From DASXTS01 sp036505275 (GTDB lineage: Bacteria; Actinomycetota; Actinomycetes; Mycobacteriales; Pseudonocardiaceae): 6,064 bases of DNA. Position 1 is the first letter of the stretch. Every line of letters begins with the position of its first letter. Position numbers and translations under genes: made by a program. Positions 5,198 through 6,064 of the stretch are shown in pieces. The stretch spans positions 1 through 6,064 of the forward strand of contig DASXTS010000162.1 of the NCBI GenBank assembly GCA_036505275.1, written 5' to 3'. The notes beneath the pieces are model-generated. The model was not told the origin of the DNA. It saw only the letters and a list, made by a program, of their open reading frames with translations, and made no database searches.

Positions 5198-5471
5198 GTT
5201 GTGGAGGTCGCCGCTGCGATGGAGGTGGTATGGCAACTCGCCCCCGGAACCCGATCCACAGGTTTCAAGCATTGCTCATCTGACACCAGCAGTACCTTTC
5301 GGAACACAAAGACCCGAACGGCTACTGCACTCGGCGGCACAGGGGTGTACGGCCCAATCGGATTGGCGGCGCCCGGCGACTGAGGTACCCGCTATCGGCC
5401 GCCACCGCTCTCCAGCGAACGGCCGGCCGCGAGCGTGGCACGCCGTTCGTGCGCATCTTGCTCGCTTCCCC
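5198..5471. other. Intergenic stretch between island and ybdD
   Basis: Apart from the possible decayed gene at 5230, no coding sequence with family character is seen. A 60-codon GTG frame at 5201-5383 lacks a ribosome-binding site and has unconvincing composition. CCAATCGGATTGG at 5353-5365 is a short near-palindrome. Neither a U-tracted terminator for ybdD (minus strand) nor one for the island genes is visible. The right border of the island probably lies here. Confidence 0.4.
5230..5283 (+). pseudogene. Possible decayed small gene, stop at codon 18
   Basis: ATG at 5230 follows a strong GGAGGT (5221-5226) and opens MATRPRNPIHRFQALLI before a TGA at 5281-5283. Past the TGA the same frame stays protein-like (HQQYLSEHKDPNGYCTRR) for some 20-30 codons before losing character. 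The pattern of a good ribosome-binding site, a plausible N-terminus, an in-frame stop and a continuing sensible frame suggests a small gene broken by mutation. The alternative is a genuine 17-residue peptide or chance. No family is recognised. Confidence 0.35.
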
Positions 5472-5660
5472 TCAGCAGCAGCGGGCTCCGGGGGTAGCCT
5501 CTCGCTCCTTGGTCCTGCGCCGTTCGAAGTCGCGGCGGGACAGGACCGGGGCGTCACTCTGGTGCCGCCTCGCGTGCGCGACGTACCGGTCGTAGTCGCC
5601 CTCGCCGGACACCTCTCGGAGGTACCAGCGGATGCCCTCGACCACTTGTCTCAGGTTCAA
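5472..5660 (-). CDS. ybdD: YbdD/YjiX family small protein
   Basis: A 62-residue protein of the YbdD/YjiX (DUF466) family, the small partner usually encoded directly after the CstA/BtsT transporter and thought to be needed for its function. Family marks are RWYLREVSGEGDYDRYVAHARRH, PVLSRRDFERRR and the C-terminal Gly-Ala-Arg-Cys-Cys. E. coli members also end in CC. The length is normal for the family. The start is TTG at 5660-5658: it overlaps the cstA stop (TTGA), it is preceded by a purine-rich GGGAGAGGGG, and it gives the usual distance to the RWYLRE segment. No in-frame ATG is available nearby, although a GTG lies five codons in. Confidence 0.92.
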   Translation of the reverse strand: MNLRQVVEGIRWYLREVSGEGDYDRYVAHARRHQSDAPVLSRRDFERRRTKEREATPGARCC

Positions 5661-6064
5661 TGCGCCCCTCTCCCTGTCCCGGCGAGCTCGCGCCGATCCT
5701 CTCCGTTACCGCCGAGCAGGCCACTCGGGGCGGTGATCAGCGACTCGGTGTAGGGCGCCTCTGTAGTCGACAGCGGGGTCGGCGAGCGCAATGCTCGGAT
5801 CCATACCCGCGCTGCATCCGCGATGATGATCACGACGAGGATCGCGAAGAAGGCGGCCAGGACGCCGTCGACCGTGGAGTTCGTCACCACGGTCTGCATG
5901 TCGTCCAGGCTCTTCGCCGGAGGCAGCACGTTGCCGGCGGCGAGAGCCTCCTGGTAACGAGACCGCTGCGCGAAGAAACCCAGGGTTGGCGCGCCCGAGA
6001 ACACCTTCTGCCAGCTGGCGGTCAACGTGACCACGGCGTCCCAGGCGAGCGGGATACCGGTCAC
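5657..6064 (-). CDS. cstA: Carbon starvation protein CstA, C-terminal part (runs off the right edge)
   Basis: CstA-type transporters are large polytopic inner-membrane proteins that import peptides or pyruvate during carbon limitation. The window holds the last 135 residues; the N-terminal part lies beyond 6064, and the first visible codon is a GTG read as Val inside the gene. Recognisable segments are TGIPLAWDAVVTLTASWQKVF, GFFAQRSRYQEAL, MQTVVTNSTVDGVLAAFF and a final membrane segment (AAFFAILVVIIIADAARVWI). A hydrophilic tail of about 45 residues follows, starting LRSPTPLSTTEAPY. The TGA stop overlaps the ybdD TTG, so the pair is translationally coupled, as in other genomes. Nothing in this piece looks damaged. 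Confidence 0.93.
   Translation of the reverse strand: MTGIPLAWDAVVTLTASWQKVFSGAPTLGFFAQRSRYQEALAAGNVLPPAKSLDDMQTVVTNSTVDGVLAAFFAILVVIIIADAARVWIRALRSPTPLSTTEAPYTESLITAPSGLLGGNGEDRRELAGTGRGAH

Larger units (their letters stand above)
3910..5283. mobile_element. Remnant of an integrated element next to tRNA-Arg
   Basis: The segment starts at the 3' end of tRNA-Arg and contains a 27-bp tandem duplication, an integrase C-terminus oriented toward the tRNA, a PIN gene fragment and a small membrane-protein gene. Its base composition is lower in GC than the flanking core genes, for example 55% by hand count over 4561-4620. tRNA 3' end plus adjacent integrase is the standard layout of site-specifically integrated actinobacterial elements. 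No replication, transfer or excisionase genes remain, and no second copy of the tRNA 3' end was found up to 6064. The right edge is therefore a guess, placed before the ybdD-cstA core genes. Confidence 0.5.

Noticed and set aside
5252..5275. CAGGTTTCAAGCATTGC, and CAGGTTCAA at 5652-5659, as a right attachment site resembling the tRNA T arm (GCAGGTTCGAATCCTGC)
   Set aside because: Matches are short and need gaps, and the second lies inside the ybdD start. A true attachment repeat should match the tRNA end almost perfectly over more than 20 bp.
5281..5283. In-frame TGA at 5281 read as selenocysteine
   Set aside because: No SECIS-like stem-loop follows directly, and the surrounding peptide has no redox motif. 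A nonsense mutation is the simpler explanation.
5199..5753. A 184-codon plus-strand frame opposite ybdD and the end of cstA
   Set aside because: It is antisense to two recognised genes and its translation has no family character.

Overview
The window is high-GC DNA with actinobacterial gene content. The gene set (argS-lysA, a DUF3105/DUF305 pair, cstA-ybdD), GTG/TTG starts and near-exclusive G/C third positions point to an actinomycete. A member of the Micromonosporaceae or a close relative is a reasonable guess, but the sequence alone does not settle it.

Left part (1-3767) is core chromosome. On the minus strand lie argS (arginyl-tRNA synthetase, complete) and then the first 120 codons of lysA (diaminopimelate decarboxylase), a linkage long known in actinobacteria. 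Diverging from argS on the plus strand is an overlapping pair of membrane-anchored proteins, DUF3105 then DUF305. The 135-bp divergent gap carries two TAGACT -10-like boxes that form a perfect inverted repeat, and argS appears to be transcribed without a leader. Next comes a complete tRNA-Arg(CCG) gene (3838-3909).

Middle part (3910 to about 5300) is an accessory island beside the tRNA 3' end, with visibly lower GC (one hand-counted line, 4561-4620, is 55% GC against 77% for line 1621-1680 in argS). It holds a perfect 27-bp tandem duplication, the C-terminal third or less of a tyrosine integrase pointing toward the tRNA, a PIN-domain nuclease gene that has lost its N-terminal strand, and a coupled gene for a small protein with one membrane segment. 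The integrase and PIN fragments abut head to head at about 4317. The simplest reading is an integrated element at tRNA-Arg from which one internal deletion removed the front of both genes and everything between them. No second copy of the tRNA end was found, so the right border is unknown. A possible decayed small gene sits at 5230.

Right part (5472-6064) is core again: on the minus strand, the C-terminal end of the peptide/pyruvate transporter cstA overlaps ybdD, the small CC-ending partner protein.

The most interesting items are the integrase/PIN deletion junction, the PIN plus membrane-protein pair, the tandem duplication between tRNA and integrase, and the symmetrical divergent promoter of argS.
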